Shown here piece after piece: positions 40,901-51,319 of a stretch of 64,000 bases of DNA. The stretch comes from Isochrysis galbana. Lineage: Eukaryota; Haptophyta; Isochrysidales; Isochrysidaceae. Within the stretch, counting starts at the first letter, position 1. Each line of letters begins with the position of its first letter. The position numbers and the translations under genes are program-made. The stretch lies in NCBI GenBank assembly GCA_018136815.1, contig CM030945.1, forward strand, positions 1,028,605 through 1,092,604. The letters are read 5' to 3'. Below the pieces are notes generated by a model. That model was given only the letters and a program-made list of their open reading frames with translations, was not told where the DNA came from and made no database searches.

Positions 40901-43900
40901 ACCAAGGATGTCGAAGCTGATGCTGCCGAGGAGTCCACCTCTGCGCTCGCATCCGGCACGTTGGCGGAGGCTGATGTACCTGCGGCGCCACCTGGCCCTT
41001 CGTTCAGTGAGCGCGCACAAGCAGCCATCGGTCCCTTATTGTCCCTCGCGTGCGGCTCTTTCTTCTTTGCAGTGGACACAGCGAGACTTGCTGTTGGCAA
41101 TCTCCTGGAGGTGCTGTCGTTATCGCCGCGTCACGGCGGCAACAACCACGACGGAGCGGGATCGCCGTGGCTCAACGATGCGCACGCCTTGCTACCCATC
41201 GCTGCCATTGCGGCGATGCTCATCCTGACGCGCTCACCAAGCATGCAACCCTTTGCAGCAGCAGCCATCGCACCCGCACTCATTGTACCGACAGGTGCCG
41301 CTCGCCGCATGTGCGCTGGGATTATCTTGGTAACGCAAGATCCAGCTGGCAGCGATAGGAAGGACGTGACTGAGGGATGTGGCGAGGGCGCTGGCTTTGA
41401 GGCCTGGGCCACCGAGGCTGCGAGCGACGCGCTGAGCGGCCTGCTGGGCTGTCCACGAGCCGAGCCTAGGCTGGCGCATATTGCACGATGTTTGGCGACT
41501 TTTCTAGCCCTCGGGCTCTACTGCGGTGGCGCGCCCGCAAGGCGGCGCGCGCGCGAGGCGAACGCGCTCCTCGCAATCTTTGCGACGTTTGCGCTCGTCG
41601 ACGACGGTATTCTAGGGAGCTTGGGCGGCCTCGTGGACCACTTGGCTAGCGACAGCAAGGTCATAGGCATTTTCCCCTCCTCGGACGGCATAGTGTCGTT
41701 GGGCTCGCCCGCCACCGCGTGCCGCCGCCCTCTGCAAAGCGACAGCGCGGGCAGTCTCAGCCTTCTCGGTGCGTGCGTGGTGTTCTTGCTAGCACTGCTG
41801 CGCCGAGGGTGGCATCTCTCCGCCTCGGCATGCATGGGAGCCCTTGGGCGCTCTTCGCCTCAACTCATCCCATTCCTCTCACTGCCATTCCTCCACCTGA
41901 TTGGCACCTATTGCTTCTGCGCATCGGACGTTGGCCAGCTCAAACGACAGGCCGATGGGATGAGCGGTCGAGAAGTGGACAAGGGAGTCTTGTCGCAGGG
42001 TAGCGTGGGCAGCAATGGATCGGCAGCACTGGGGTTGCGTCGAAGGGTGCCCCACGGGGGCGGCCAGGGCGACGATAGCGGCGGAGGCGATGGGAAGCCG
42101 CAGCCTACTACCCACAATGAGCACGAGCTACCAGGTTCGCCACGCCCGGCAGCGGCGGATGCCGTCTCGCGCTTCTCGCCGATCCGACTATTCCTCCTAC
42201 TATTGATATTATGCACTGCACCCCTCGTACCTGCTGCTGCCCCCTTTGCTGCATCGGCATTGCTGGGAACGACGGAGCAGCCGAATCGCGAGCTGGCTTT
42301 TGGTGCCGTTCGCGCCATGGTGGTGGAGGCTGTATCATTGAGCAAGGGGCTCGCCGTCCACGCTGCGCATGGCTTCAGCGAGAGCACCAGCCTGATCACG
42401 ACAGGCGACAGCGTCGGCGCACGGTCGGGCGCGGCCGCTACGAACTGCGCCCTAGGCACGGTCCCCGCATCTTTCTCTATTTGGGTCATGCTTGGGTCAT
42501 CGTCGAGCACGTCGTTGGCGTGGGCTGCTCCTGCAGCAGCCATCGTCTTGGTGCTTATGGCGCCGTCGGCGCTACGGACCCTGCGGCGGCCGAGCGCGGA
42601 TGCGCTACCCGCCGGTATGGCGCTCCATGCCATCTTGAGCCTCCTCCTCTTGCCGGGATGCCCGAATGCGTTGTTGGCTTCGCTCGTCGCGGCCACTTCG
42701 GGCGTCGGCGCACTCGGCGGAAAGCCCCAAGCGCGCGTTCTCCTGCTCCTCCTTTCCCGCCGGCTAGCGACCGCCGCGGCCGCTGCCGCCGCTACTTCGG
42801 CTGCGATCGCGGCCAGGAAGATAGACGACGTTCTCTCGACGCGGGGCCCACAGCTGCCCGTCGCCTTGGAGGCAGTGACAGCCTCGCTCCTGCTCTTCGT
42901 TGTCCTGCGCGCACTCGCCCCGCTAGTGGCCCGCCGCCCTCCCGTTGGTGGTTCGCGCCACTCTCCGCTGTTGACGCCCCTTTGGGCGGGCATCCTAGCG
43001 CTCGCCGCTTCTACTGCCGGCTACGCGTCGGGTGGCCACACGCTCGTCGCCTCCATCTTGCTTCCAGTGGCACGCGCGGCCATGGGCTCCTGGAGCACTG
43101 ACGCGGCCTCGGACAAGGCGTCGGCCCTTGTTGCGCGCCTCGCGCCAACGGCGGGCTCTCCAGGCGGTACCTCCAGCCTCTTGGGCGCCGTCGCCACCCT
43201 CTCCGTCGCCTGCTTGAGCGCCCTTGTGCTAGGGCTCGCTTACTCCCGTGCTGATGACGACGACTATGACCCGGTGGAGTCGGTGCACGGTTTCCCAAAC
43301 GCCACAGCCGTTGCCGAGGCGGCCGAAGCAGCGCGCCTCGTCAAGACGGTGGATATCCTGCGCACGCAGCTACGCGAATCCGAGACAGCCCTGGCGGCTG
43401 CTCAGCACGAAGTGTCGCAACTGCAGTCGGCGCGTGTGCTCTCGCCCGGACTCACCGGAGCGATGGGCAACGACACCTCCAGCCTCATTGGCGCCCGGGT
43501 GCCGGACGTTCCGCCGATCATGATCCCGCCGGCCTCGACATGCGCATCGGCCTTCTCACCGCGGGGGTTGCAGGGAGTGGGATCACCGGCGGCCGTCAAA
43601 TCCCGGGCTGGGACGTACAAACGTGTTCCGCAGTCGCCGCGGCCGGAGTACGACGAGAGTGATTTGGTGGCGGCGGCCGCTGCTGCGGACAACGCTTCCA
43701 ACTCGCAACTGCCCTTCTACCAAGCCGCCTCGCCTAAGATGAATCCCACATCGCCTGGATGTCAAGCCGCATCGCCGAAGACTCACAACTCGTCGCCGGA
43801 CACACAAGCCCCATCTGCAAGCCCGCGCTGGTCGCCGCAGCATCAGGTCGCTCCATGCGGAGATAGACCTCCTTCCTTGGCCATCCCTGCAGCTGCCTTG

Positions 43901-44641
43901 ACGTGCGGCTCTAGCGTCTCACCGGGCGCGGACACCTCGCCACGCACCCCAGGCATTGAAAAGCGATCTGGTCCGCCTCCCACGCCGCTACGGTGCGACC
44001 TCGACGCGTATGGTGGGAGCACCGTTCCTGTAGACGGGGCGGGATCGACCGATGAGGTTGTGCACAGCGGCCCGTACGCAAGCCCGCCGGCGCCGCGCTC
44101 GTTTGTGCGGCAAGATACGCCTATCATGTCAAAGGTGCCCTTGCACAACCATCCAAGACAGCCGGGCCCGTCGGCCGATGCGTCCGCCGGCTCGCATCTG
44201 ACAGCACGTACGAGCTCGCCTTATTGCGCAGAGTCACGACCGGTGGGCGGCCTGTACCCGGCCTCAAACAAGTCGGCAGGCCCTGCCGAAGCGAGTCTGT
44301 GCCTTGCCCCGCCGTCGGGCACGGCGCCCACGTATGGCACGGACGCTCCGCATGTAGGGACGCCGGTATGGAGGCGCGGCGAAAGCAACGCGGTGACGGC
44401 GATGCGGCTAGGGCCGCTTGTGCCCAAGGCCCTCCGCGCGCAAGATGGTGCCCCTCCGGCGACCGCCGCAGCGCCCAGCGCGGCTGGCGCGGGCCGCAGT
44501 CTGACGCCTCGTTCTGCGCGCCGTGTGCTCGAGTCGGTTGTGCAGTTTCCTCCGCCAAGTGACGGCGACTCCTCGCGTGCCTCGCCCCGGCGCAGTGCGC
44601 GCGCCTCACCTCGCCGGCAGTACGCGCAGATGCCGTTGTGA
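37961..44641 (+). CDS. Giant polytopic membrane protein with Pro/Ser/Thr-rich ectodomain
   Basis: Single exon, 2,226 aa from ATG 37961, chosen because it opens a signal peptide (MPHGTGLLVLLLAALAQQSV). Residues about 25-1,015 are Pro/Ser/Ala/Thr-rich with degenerate repeats built on SPxxAxPSGAQPLAV and a poly-Pro stretch near residue 60: a mucin-like extracellular region. From about 1,020 to 1,765 there are roughly twelve hydrophobic helices, such as LLPIAAIAAMLIL, RLFLLLLILCTAPLVPAA and LGAVATLSVACLSALVLGLA. A short coiled coil (about 1,780-1,826, RLVKTVDILRTQLRESETAL) and a cytoplasmic, Ser-Pro-rich, basic tail ending ASPRRSARASPRRQ follow. I do not recognise the family; a cell-surface or scale/wall-related role is only a guess. 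No introns or frame breaks in 6.7 kb. Confidence 0.7.
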   Translation: MPHGTGLLVLLLAALAQQSVIGAPSASASVSQSQPTPAPTPARPPVARPVPKPPPPRPPQPPPPPLPPRLPPNVLPHTGVAASRPKTSPPGSTAADSANAITPAPPQPLSVSGSGSTHYTSGSPGAADTRAGDASENRAVASPNAAGKGDSMAAKARQPSDLGVREASLVRAGSGTASGPSPHFETSSDLAAEELAMAAADAAAAAAELSVGLFSDSIPSRTTNDAIAFGNPEAPQRGDAEAAQGVSSRSMSNGSVAQADGVAAKPNASLTDENEPDLASLTKSSAEPPPPKVSLDGQHGGVPSATLPVAAAAPEAHQHTATANDAAKAFMSIEANGSDVLATPLLEEVAHTLNITHGRAVVSSSSVSGGGDAADNAGPTAGLSQAAVATERKREGIATEATIQQTESEATHPLDPHAADLHEDLDAVEALLHDEVQSSSSVQSQTKADILEGEYKSAKTNAMQSDYAASVASGAAAMKSLPNLKESMPPDATGTSSPSLSPALPSQLPPPRRRDAEDVLEQSTSAVPAQNSAGTSPTPSASATGPEPGFERTKTTAPMENGVPINPDPQSKRTATPLPKGEASPSSVEPMAAGASPIIPTWASQKDSMPSPPPVLPSPSGAQPAVASASPISPIAAVRVLSSTSTDPMLASPSGDQPMGVGALPVIPTSSQKGNPPSTTPVLPSPPGAQLEPNGLSPASSAAMLQKDNSASTASLASPSSAQPAAAGATLTTLPQEESSTFASPVVALPGGARPGAVSSEPATPGALSQEGSISTSPGPASRSGVQPLAIEVSPVSSVTPQKESSTSASPMLAIPSGAQPLAVDVPPPAMPYNEGSTSASPMLAIPSGAQPLAVDVPPPAMPYNEGSTSASPMLAIPSGAQPLTVDVPPPAMPYDEGSASASPMLASPTGAQPAAMVGLSATQAAVRQQGSSASATLVPGSSSTPTLEGSRHSPEQTSASPTSTPPLTVADLDVSGGAVTKDVEADAAEESTSALASGTLAEADVPAAPPGPSFSERAQAAIGPLLSLACGSFFFAVDTARLAVGNLLEVLSLSPRHGGNNHDGAGSPWLNDAHALLPIAAIAAMLILTRSPSMQPFAAAAIAPALIVPTGAARRMCAGIILVTQDPAGSDRKDVTEGCGEGAGFEAWATEAASDALSGLLGCPRAEPRLAHIARCLATFLALGLYCGGAPARRRAREANALLAIFATFALVDDGILGSLGGLVDHLASDSKVIGIFPSSDGIVSLGSPATACRRPLQSDSAGSLSLLGACVVFLLALLRRGWHLSASACMGALGRSSPQLIPFLSLPFLHLIGTYCFCASDVGQLKRQADGMSGREVDKGVLSQGSVGSNGSAALGLRRRVPHGGGQGDDSGGGDGKPQPTTHNEHELPGSPRPAAADAVSRFSPIRLFLLLLILCTAPLVPAAAPFAASALLGTTEQPNRELAFGAVRAMVVEAVSLSKGLAVHAAHGFSESTSLITTGDSVGARSGAAATNCALGTVPASFSIWVMLGSSSSTSLAWAAPAAAIVLVLMAPSALRTLRRPSADALPAGMALHAILSLLLLPGCPNALLASLVAATSGVGALGGKPQARVLLLLLSRRLATAAAAAAATSAAIAARKIDDVLSTRGPQLPVALEAVTASLLLFVVLRALAPLVARRPPVGGSRHSPLLTPLWAGILALAASTAGYASGGHTLVASILLPVARAAMGSWSTDAASDKASALVARLAPTAGSPGGTSSLLGAVATLSVACLSALVLGLAYSRADDDDYDPVESVHGFPNATAVAEAAEAARLVKTVDILRTQLRESETALAAAQHEVSQLQSARVLSPGLTGAMGNDTSSLIGARVPDVPPIMIPPASTCASAFSPRGLQGVGSPAAVKSRAGTYKRVPQSPRPEYDESDLVAAAAAADNASNSQLPFYQAASPKMNPTSPGCQAASPKTHNSSPDTQAPSASPRWSPQHQVAPCGDRPPSLAIPAAALTCGSSVSPGADTSPRTPGIEKRSGPPPTPLRCDLDAYGGSTVPVDGAGSTDEVVHSGPYASPPAPRSFVRQDTPIMSKVPLHNHPRQPGPSADASAGSHLTARTSSPYCAESRPVGGLYPASNKSAGPAEASLCLAPPSGTAPTYGTDAPHVGTPVWRRGESNAVTAMRLGPLVPKALRAQDGAPPATAAAPSAAGAGRSLTPRSARRVLESVVQFPPPSDGDSSRASPRRSARASPRRQYAQMPL
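40375..40665 (+). repeat. 93-bp tandem repeat inside the ectodomain
   Basis: Three near-identical 93-bp units encode STSASPMLAIPSGAQPLAVD then VPPPAMPYNEG (31 aa). More diverged copies of the GAQP-type repeat extend from about 39,700 to 40,760. Confidence 0.88.
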
Positions 44642-45104
44642 AACGGGCGGCGCTACGTTGGGGCATGGTGCACACCCTCTGCAGCTCGTCGTAGCGGCGC
44701 TCTGATCGCGTCCCCGCAGGCCCCCCCCCACGCAGCTTGTGAAGGAGAGGACAGGAGATTGGGTAAAGTACCAAACAAGCAGCTATGGGCGATTTGGTCG
44801 AGGCAGGGTATGATGGGCGCATTCCCCTTCTCACGCCGCTAGACTCCAGCGCGTAACAATTTACCGAATGTATTCGCATACTTCCTCACTTCCTCAGCCT
44901 TGTGCCATGCGGCCGGGTGCGTATAATACGCACATACACATGAAACAGCATAATACATATAGAGAGTGAAGGCCCAAACAATCATGGCACTATACACCAA
45001 ACATTCGATGATTTTGCAATCCACGATCGCAATCGCCGCCCACCGTACGCGGCGTGGTCCAGAGGCGAGAAGCGTTCGCAATCACCACCACCGTCAACCT
45101 ACAA
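44642..45104. other. Intergenic
   Basis: No gene seen. A 3' flank of the preceding gene and the site of the next element. Confidence 0.4.
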
Positions 45105-45855
45105 CCTACTTTTTTAAGTGGGGGTCAATGCGGGCCTCGCGCCCCCCTCTCTCCATCGCGGACCCCCCCCGGGGTGGGCCTGTACAATCAACCCCAGCAC
45201 CCCTGCCCGTTGTTGCATTACGGCATCACTGCCGGGGTCCCAGAAATGCCAACGGACGACGAAGAGGGGGATATCTTCCAACTCTGATCCATTCTTCGAG
45301 CGCCTCCATGTGACCACTTTATCGCCTTGCTGCAAGGCGCGGGGAAACTGTTGCTTCAGATGCTATTGGCATCTCCCCTTATCGTAGTCGTAGCCCCCAT
45401 GCCGCCCCTGTCACCAACGCCGCAATTCTTCCCTCCACCTGCAACGGCGTTCTTTCCGCCACCCACCCCGAATGTGTCGCCTCCGACTCCACCGATGCCT
45501 TTCTCCGCCCCTTCGCCCTTCGCCACTTTCTCCCTCGGCGCTTACTGGCTCACCATTGCCTCTCCGCCACCCCCCCCCCCACTTTGTGCTTTTGACAGCG
45601 CAGACAAGCAACGCCTTGAGGGGAGACTCACCAATGGCTGATGCTACGAGACCACCCCGCCATCCTCCGAGTAATCTGATCTCGGCTGGGCAATCATCAA
45701 TCTGGCCCAGACCCCCAGTGGGCGCGGGCCGCGACTCGCACTCCCACGCCCAGCATGGGCCTGCCGGCGACGCGCCGCAGGGACATCGGTGGAGGAGAAC
45801 GGAGAGAGAGAGAGGGAGAGAGAGGGGGGGGGGTTTGCATCCCCGCCCCCCCCGG
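45105..45855 (+). mobile_element. Partial hairpin-tipped element A3
   Basis: Starts with CCTACTTTTTTAAGTGGGGG and about 110 bp of A-type sequence. It is then unrelated (45,235-45,690) and resumes with the A-type segment CATCAATCTGGCCCAGACCC at about 45,694-45,850, ending where the LTR begins at 45,856. Probably interrupted and truncated by later insertions; no target duplication found. Confidence 0.5.
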
Positions 45856-46716
45856 TGTCGCATCCGCGATCGACCTTTTTGTTTTAGAAGTTGTTTGCGT
45901 TTCTACGTTCCCTCCTTGCAGGCTAGCCACGAGTCACTGTCGCAGGGTCCTACATTCGTCCATTCGCCCTTGTTGCCCTCGCCTCCTTTGTCGCCTCCTT
46001 TGTCGCCTGCTTGCCCCTCACTTGGCTTACCTCCTTGCGTGCTCCTCGCGTTTTAGGCGAAGTCGCGCGTTCAGGTATCGCCGGTGCAAGGAACCGCCCC
46101 CTTGCGTGACCCTGATTCCCCCTCAGGTGTTGGCCGTTGGATTATACCGTGGCGCTATTTTACTTCGGTCTTCATCAAATCACTTAAAGGTTTTCGAAAG
46201 AATCCCTCCTTATTCTTGTGCGTAACTGTCGCCCCCGTCGGATCGTCCGTCGCCCCGTCGCTCTCTTGTCGGCATTCTCTTCCTTGTTCGGTCTGTCAGC
46301 GGGTTCCTGTGCGTTCCGTGATAGGGATACGTTAGTGTGGAGAGTGTTGACGTGAGTGTAGTGTCATCTCGTCGGTCCATCGGCCTCTAGCCGTCTGTCG
46401 TCTGTCGTTCTTCGTTCGTCGCTCTCGTTCTCGTTCTCGTTCCCGTTCTCGTCCCTCGTTCTCAACACTACCTCAATACCAAACCTCACCAATCCCTCAG
46501 CCTCAGCCTATCCATCTCGACCCTCCCAGCCATGTCCGCTCCGTCGTCGCGCTCGCCCTCGCCCAAGCCCGTCCTCCCGCCTTTCTCTGCTGAGGCGGTG
46601 GTCCAGCCCGTCATTGGCCACCCCCCAACTTCCGCCGCGCCTCTCGCCGCTTCCCTTCCGTCCCCTCTGTTCCCATCTGAGGCAGTGGTAACCTCGGATC
46701 CGTCACCCGGTAGATT
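45856..46716 (+). mobile_element. LTR terminus with gag-like start, copy 2
   Basis: Same unit as 36,310-37,170. It starts sharply at TGTCGCATCCGCGATCGACC with no purine tract before it, marking the true element edge. ATG at 46,531, 675 bp in, opens MSAPSSRSPSPKPVLPPFSA, 62 codons before TGA-type truncation at about 46,720. Confidence 0.6.
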
Positions 46717-46930
46717 ATGAGAGGGAGGGGGAGGCGGGGGGGGGGAGGGCAATCGAGCGAGCGAGCGAGAAGAGGGAGGAAGGAGGGGGGGGGGGGGGAA
46801 AGGAGCGAGGGCCGACGGACAGGGGGAGGAAAGGAGTGAAGGGGTGAGAGCGAGCGAGGGAGCGGGAGGGAAGGAGGGACGGGGGGGGGGGAGGGTGAGC
46901 GAATGAGCGAGCGAGCGAGCGAGAAGTGAC
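46717..46930. repeat. G/A-rich low-complexity tract
   Basis: GGGAGG and GAGCGAGCGAGC runs only; immediately after the LTR copy. The next 250 bp, to the end of the transporter gene, contain tandem CCTAGACCTAG words and no gene. Confidence 0.8.
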
Positions 46931-47179
46931 GTACCTAGTTAGTAGACACCTAGACCCCGATGGCCTACTCTGTGGAAGATTAGCTAGACCTGGAGCTAGT
47001 AGACCTAGATACCTAGACCTAGCATTTATACATAGTAAGAAATATCATATATATATCTTCCCACCGGTATTTGTATTTGGCCTGTATTTGGCCGGGGCCG
47101 GAGGCCAAACACATACTGTTTTTTCCGTATATTTGTTACCCGGCTCTGTATTTCCCATCGAGGATGAGGTCCACTTCCT

Positions 47180-49221
47180 TCAAATAATTGTGAGCGGCAA
47201 TGCGGCAATCACGACGTCGGAGGCGGCTGCACCTTCGACCTTCGAGAGCGAAAGAGCGTCGGGGCCAGGACCAAGGACAATAGCAATAGCGGGAGGTGCT
47301 TGCACGTCGCCGCTGTTTGGTAAGCGGCACATTGTGTTCTCTTCTCCATGAATAGTGCGCACGAGTCGCAGCATACCCAGTTCGAGAGGTGATGTGCCCC
47401 ACTCTGGCAAGCTGCTTGGAGGTCGTTGTTCCACGGCCATGACTCGCGCTGGTCGGCTTGCGATAGCGTGAGAAGTACTAGGCGAACGGCCACCTGGCCT
47501 GGCATTACTGATCACCCTCCGCGTCCGTAGTCGCGAGAGCACAAGCTCATGCACGACGAGCGTTGTGCACAAAAGCCCTCCTCCGACGAGCGTCCAATGC
47601 GAAGGCACTTCCCGGAACTCTGGTGACATGAAGACGAAGAGAGGACCTAGCAAATTCTCTATGAGAATATTAGGAGATCAAGAGTCGGTGAGTAAGAAAA
47701 TTCGCGCCTTTAGCGACCGGACGAGCTTAGGTGCACCCCACGAAAGCACGGCGCGGTTCTAAAGATTACAACAGCTGTAGCTTGCAATCGCGCACCTAAA
47801 AGCAGAACAAGAGCAATCTCCGTGCCCGATATATAGCGTGGTGCCAGAAGAGTTATGAAGACAAGCCACCCGATGGCGATGGCTGCATCGGCTGTGATGA
47901 CGGGCCAAAACAGGGGCTCGAGATCGGTGAGGGCATGGCCCAACCCCGGCTTGAGATGTATCGCGCCTTGATGAGGTCCAAGCGGATCGTGAACGTGTGG
48001 CTCCGACATCAGGCTCAGGCAGGGAGCGAGACACACGAGAACTGAAATAAAGCAGCCAAGCACGCCAGATGCAGAGAGTAGCGCGGTCGGATGATGTGCA
48101 CAGGCTCGTCGATATGTGGTAATGAGTGCCGCAAGGCACATGCCTGACATTAGAGGGCAGGCATGTGGCCAGTGTTTGAGCCGTCATGTGTATGACTCAC
48201 AGAAGGCACGCTGCAGTCGAGATTCGGTTAAGCCACGATGAGATGGGCCCTATCCTAACAGCCTGCCCCAAATCATTTGGCTCCTCTATTTGTGTGCGAT
48301 CTCGCCTGTAATTAGCGCGATGACATCGCCATGGATCGCTCCCTCGCCATCATTGTTTCCACTTACAATTGATGGCACAAACACAAGTGCAATGGCGCCA
48401 AGCGCTATGGAAAGCGCTGTGATAGTCGGCCACGCCATCCGTTCCTTGAGCACTGCGCTACCCAACACCGCTGTCCAAAGCGGATTGGCTGAGATTAGCA
48501 TCAACGCCCGTGCAGACGTAGTTTCTAGCAGGGCGACGGGATAGAGCACGTTGATCGAGGCCTGCAAGACACTGGCAACTCCTATGTGTAGCGGAGCCTC
48601 TACGAGGCTCTGCCAGATCTTATGGCGATCTTGGCGCACATTAGATGCGGCAAAGACAACTCCACAGAAGACAGTTTTCAGTGAATTCTTCACGAAGAGG
48701 GTCGTCCACAAGCGCGGGTCATTGAGGCCGCAAGCCGTGACGCAGTCCGGCTGGGTCGAGTCTGCAATGACAGGTTGACCAGCGAAGCTCTGCGCATACC
48801 TGGGCAAGCAGCCGGCAATGCGGCGTTGGAAAAACGGTCAAGAGATGAGTATTGGAGCTCCATGCGGATGAGCGCAACCAGCAATGGGCTATGCGGCTCG
48901 GCTGACTCCGTATGTGCCAAGCTTGGGCTGAGCGCATCAATCATGGGCGAAGACAGGCGTTCTTGTGCTCAATCGAGGGCTAGCTGCACATCTGACAATC
49001 TATCTCGCGTGAACAAGTATGCTTGCAAACCTCCCAAGGAGAGAGATCGGCTCATACCTGAGGAAGAGTGAAGTTGGCGAGCCGATCAGGACGCCGAGGA
49101 AGGCAAAAAGGAGGCCGTAGCAGCGCTGACGGTTGGGGTCCTTGGCCTGCTTGGCCTCCATGGTGGCGGCGGACACTTCCGACTGCTCAGCGGCGCGCAT
49201 GCCCTCGTCGGCTTTCTGCAT
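47180..49221 (-). CDS. DMT-family (EamA-like) membrane transporter
   Basis: Four exons on the minus strand join in frame: 49221-49058, 48799-48306, 48143-47796, 47658-47180 (1,485 nt, 494 aa). Exon 1 has GLLFAFLGVLIGSPTSLFLR, the usual first helix. Exon 2 has the EamA pattern LETTSARALMLISANPLWTA, VLGSAVLKERM, ALSIALGAIALVFVP. Exon 3 starts the second repeat at GDVIALITG|MCLAALITTY and ends ALVLLLE. Exon 4 is NLLGPLFVFMSP then SHWTLVGGGLLCTTLVV, the hallmark end of the second EamA unit. Family members export or import small metabolites across plasma or organelle membranes; the substrate cannot be told. The second intron (48,144-48,305) has a GC donor. Start could also be ATG 49161. The long tail after the last helix is Ser/Pro/Arg-rich. 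Confidence 0.82.
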
Positions 49222-49309
49222 CGGCCGGCTGCCGAGCAAAGGTGGTGCAGGCGGCGAGGAGTGGACGGCCAGGAGCGTGTCGCCTCGTGGGGTGGGGGTG
49301 GGGGTTGGG

Positions 49310-49600
49310 GGGGGGGAGAGAGAGAGAGAGAGAGTCTGGGAAAGAGACAATCTGGAGGTCGCGGCGGCCTTCTTCTGAGTCTCACTTCTCTCGCGCTTAA
49401 CGACGCTGACCACAGAATCCAGGTGCGAGCCGCTCTCAGATCTCTCTCCCTCTCTTCTCTCTTCTCTCTTCTCTCTTCTCTCTACCTCTCTCTTCTCTCT
49501 TCTCTCTTCTCTCTTCTCTCTATCTCTCTCTTCTCTCTTCTCTCTCTCTCTTCCTTTCTCTCCCCCCCCCCTCTCTCCCTCTCGTCGTTCGTCGACGAGT
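49310..49600. repeat. GA/CT microsatellite upstream of the transporter
   Basis: (GA)n at 49,315-49,334 and TCTCTTC repeats at 49,440-49,570; the minus-strand frame through it gives Arg/Glu strings. Confidence 0.85.
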
Positions 49601-50229
49601 TCGTCCCCCTCCATTTTCTTTCTCTCGATCGTGTCCACATCTCTCTCACCGCCGCCCTCGCTCCCGCAGTGTCTGTTGTGCGGATCGCTCGAGTCCTTAC
49701 ATATGAAGGACTTTCCCATTCATTCATTCCTCGTGTCCAGAGCCCAAGAAGTCCAGAGCTCGGCGAAGCCGCGCTTGGCGCTCCTCCTCGTAGCTCGGAG
49801 AATCTCCCCGCGGATCCGCCCGTGGTTGTCCTCGAGGGACTCATTCACTCTAGGAGCTGGCTGCTAGCTCGCTCGAGCTCGGATCCCTTACACTCTTCTC
49901 TCCCAGGTCGTGCTCCGTCAAGGGCGGGACAGACGGATGTGGGAGCTCTCCAATCAATGCCCACACGCCGTGGTTCATTCTCATTTGGGTGTTCAACGTC
50001 GAGAGCCGGCCCTCAAGATCTCCCAAAGATGCAAAAGACAAGAGCTAAGAGCCTCTCCCCTTTGGGGTCTCTCCCTCTTGACGCGTCCCCACACTCTGCG
50101 TCCCCTTCGACCCGTTGGGATCCGCTCTCACACGTTTCACCTTTCGATGTTCTCTGTGCTCTTGTGCGGCCGCTTTAGCCCGCCCCCCGCACCTGGTACC
50201 TGTACCCTTCATTTCGCAAATATTCCGCC
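49601..50229. other. Intergenic
   Basis: No gene supported; frames are short and mutually overlapping. Nothing recognised. Confidence 0.4.
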
Positions 50230-50840
50230 CCCTCACTAAAGCGTAAGGCCCTTAGTTCCGCTTAGTTCGCTCCCGCTCCCCGCCGCTGATGATTGGTGTG
50301 TGGTGTGTTTCCATCACCGGAGGCACGCCTGGATCGGACGCCCTTGGCCCTTGGCCTCGCTGGCCAGCCCATCCCTCTGACCAACCCCTCCTCACTTGCA
50401 CCCCCCTGATCAAGATCAAGACCCCCCAGCCAGCTCCAGTCGACCTCCAGGGCTCCATGGGCGCAGAGAGCCAGCGAGGGAGAGGCAGGAGGGGCCGGGC
50501 CCAAGCCCCAGCCTCACATGCCCCTGAGCTGAGAGCTCTTACTTAGGGCCAGGGCCCTGCAGCCTGCAGGCCACCTGGGGAGCTGAAGACGGAAGATGGG
50601 TCGCAGGCGCGCGCTATCTATGGGCCCGCGCCGCAGGGAAGGAAGAGGGAGGGGAGGGGGGGGGGGGGGGCGGGCGGGCAACTCTGCAGCTCTCCCCTCC
50701 GGCGATAACATGTCTTCTTGCCTTGTTTAGGCGTGCGCGGGGTCGGTGCGTGCACTGGGGGGAGGATAAATATCGAGGGGAGGGGGCAGTGCCCCCTTCC
50801 CCCGGTAGCACTCGGACACCTGGCTCGTCCGGGGCGTGAA
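50230..50840 (+). mobile_element. B-related hairpin element fragment
   Basis: Shares the GC-rich core inverted at about 50,465-50,530 and a segment at 50,741-50,832 that is the reverse complement of about 23,560-23,660 in element B. The start near 50,235-50,270 has ACTAA and TTAGT words that could form an imperfect hairpin. No target duplication found. Confidence 0.4.
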
Positions 50841-50929
50841 TTTTACCTTTTCTTGGGTCAGATCGTGTCGTTTTTTGTCGTTCTTTTCTCGTAGTTCTCT
50901 TCGTTCTCTTACGGGCGTGCGATGGCTGC

Positions 50930-51319
50930 GCGCACCATGGCCCCCCTCCGGGGGGACCCGGGGGACCCTCGGGTCCCCCCAGAGGGCCAGCTGGGCCAGC
51001 TCAGGGGGCAGTAGGGGCTGGGGCTGAGCCCCTGGCCTCTCCTGCCTCTCCCTCGCTGGCCTCGTTGGCCCTGGGTGCCCTCCCGGCGGCTCAGGTGGTC
51101 TGTGGCTCAGTGGTGAAGGGGGGGGGTCAGTACGATAGGGGGCCAGTTCAGGCGAGTGCGTGCGGCGCGCGGCGCGCGCTCGGCGAGGGTCTGGTCAAAA
51201 ATGATGTCAGCTCAGCCCCCTGCTGGCTGAGGTTGAGTGTGCACGGCCCACCTAGGGGGTGTCTGGGATGGAGGAAGGGGGGAACGAGGCCCCCATGACC
51301 CTATCAAATTTACTGATAG
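50930..51319 (-). mobile_element. Hairpin-tipped element fragment C2
   Basis: Read on the minus strand: hairpin at 51,319-51,301 (CTATCAGTAAATTTGATAG), then GGTCATGGGGGCCTCGTTCC, and the GC-rich core at about 51,000-51,060. The hairpin has a 6-bp stem with a looser loop. A palindromic run CCGGGGGGACCCGGGGGACC near 50,950 matches one in C1. Left limit uncertain. Confidence 0.5.

Noticed and set aside
48762..48799. 38-bp intron between GTATGC and TTGCAG in the transporter gene
   Set aside because: Too short, and the joined frame breaks. Using 48,800 as the acceptor of a 258-bp intron gives correct phase through all four exons.
11108..51319. Helitron 3' hairpins
   Set aside because: Helitrons make no target duplication and end CTRR after the hairpin. 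Here the hairpin is flush with 14-18 bp duplications.
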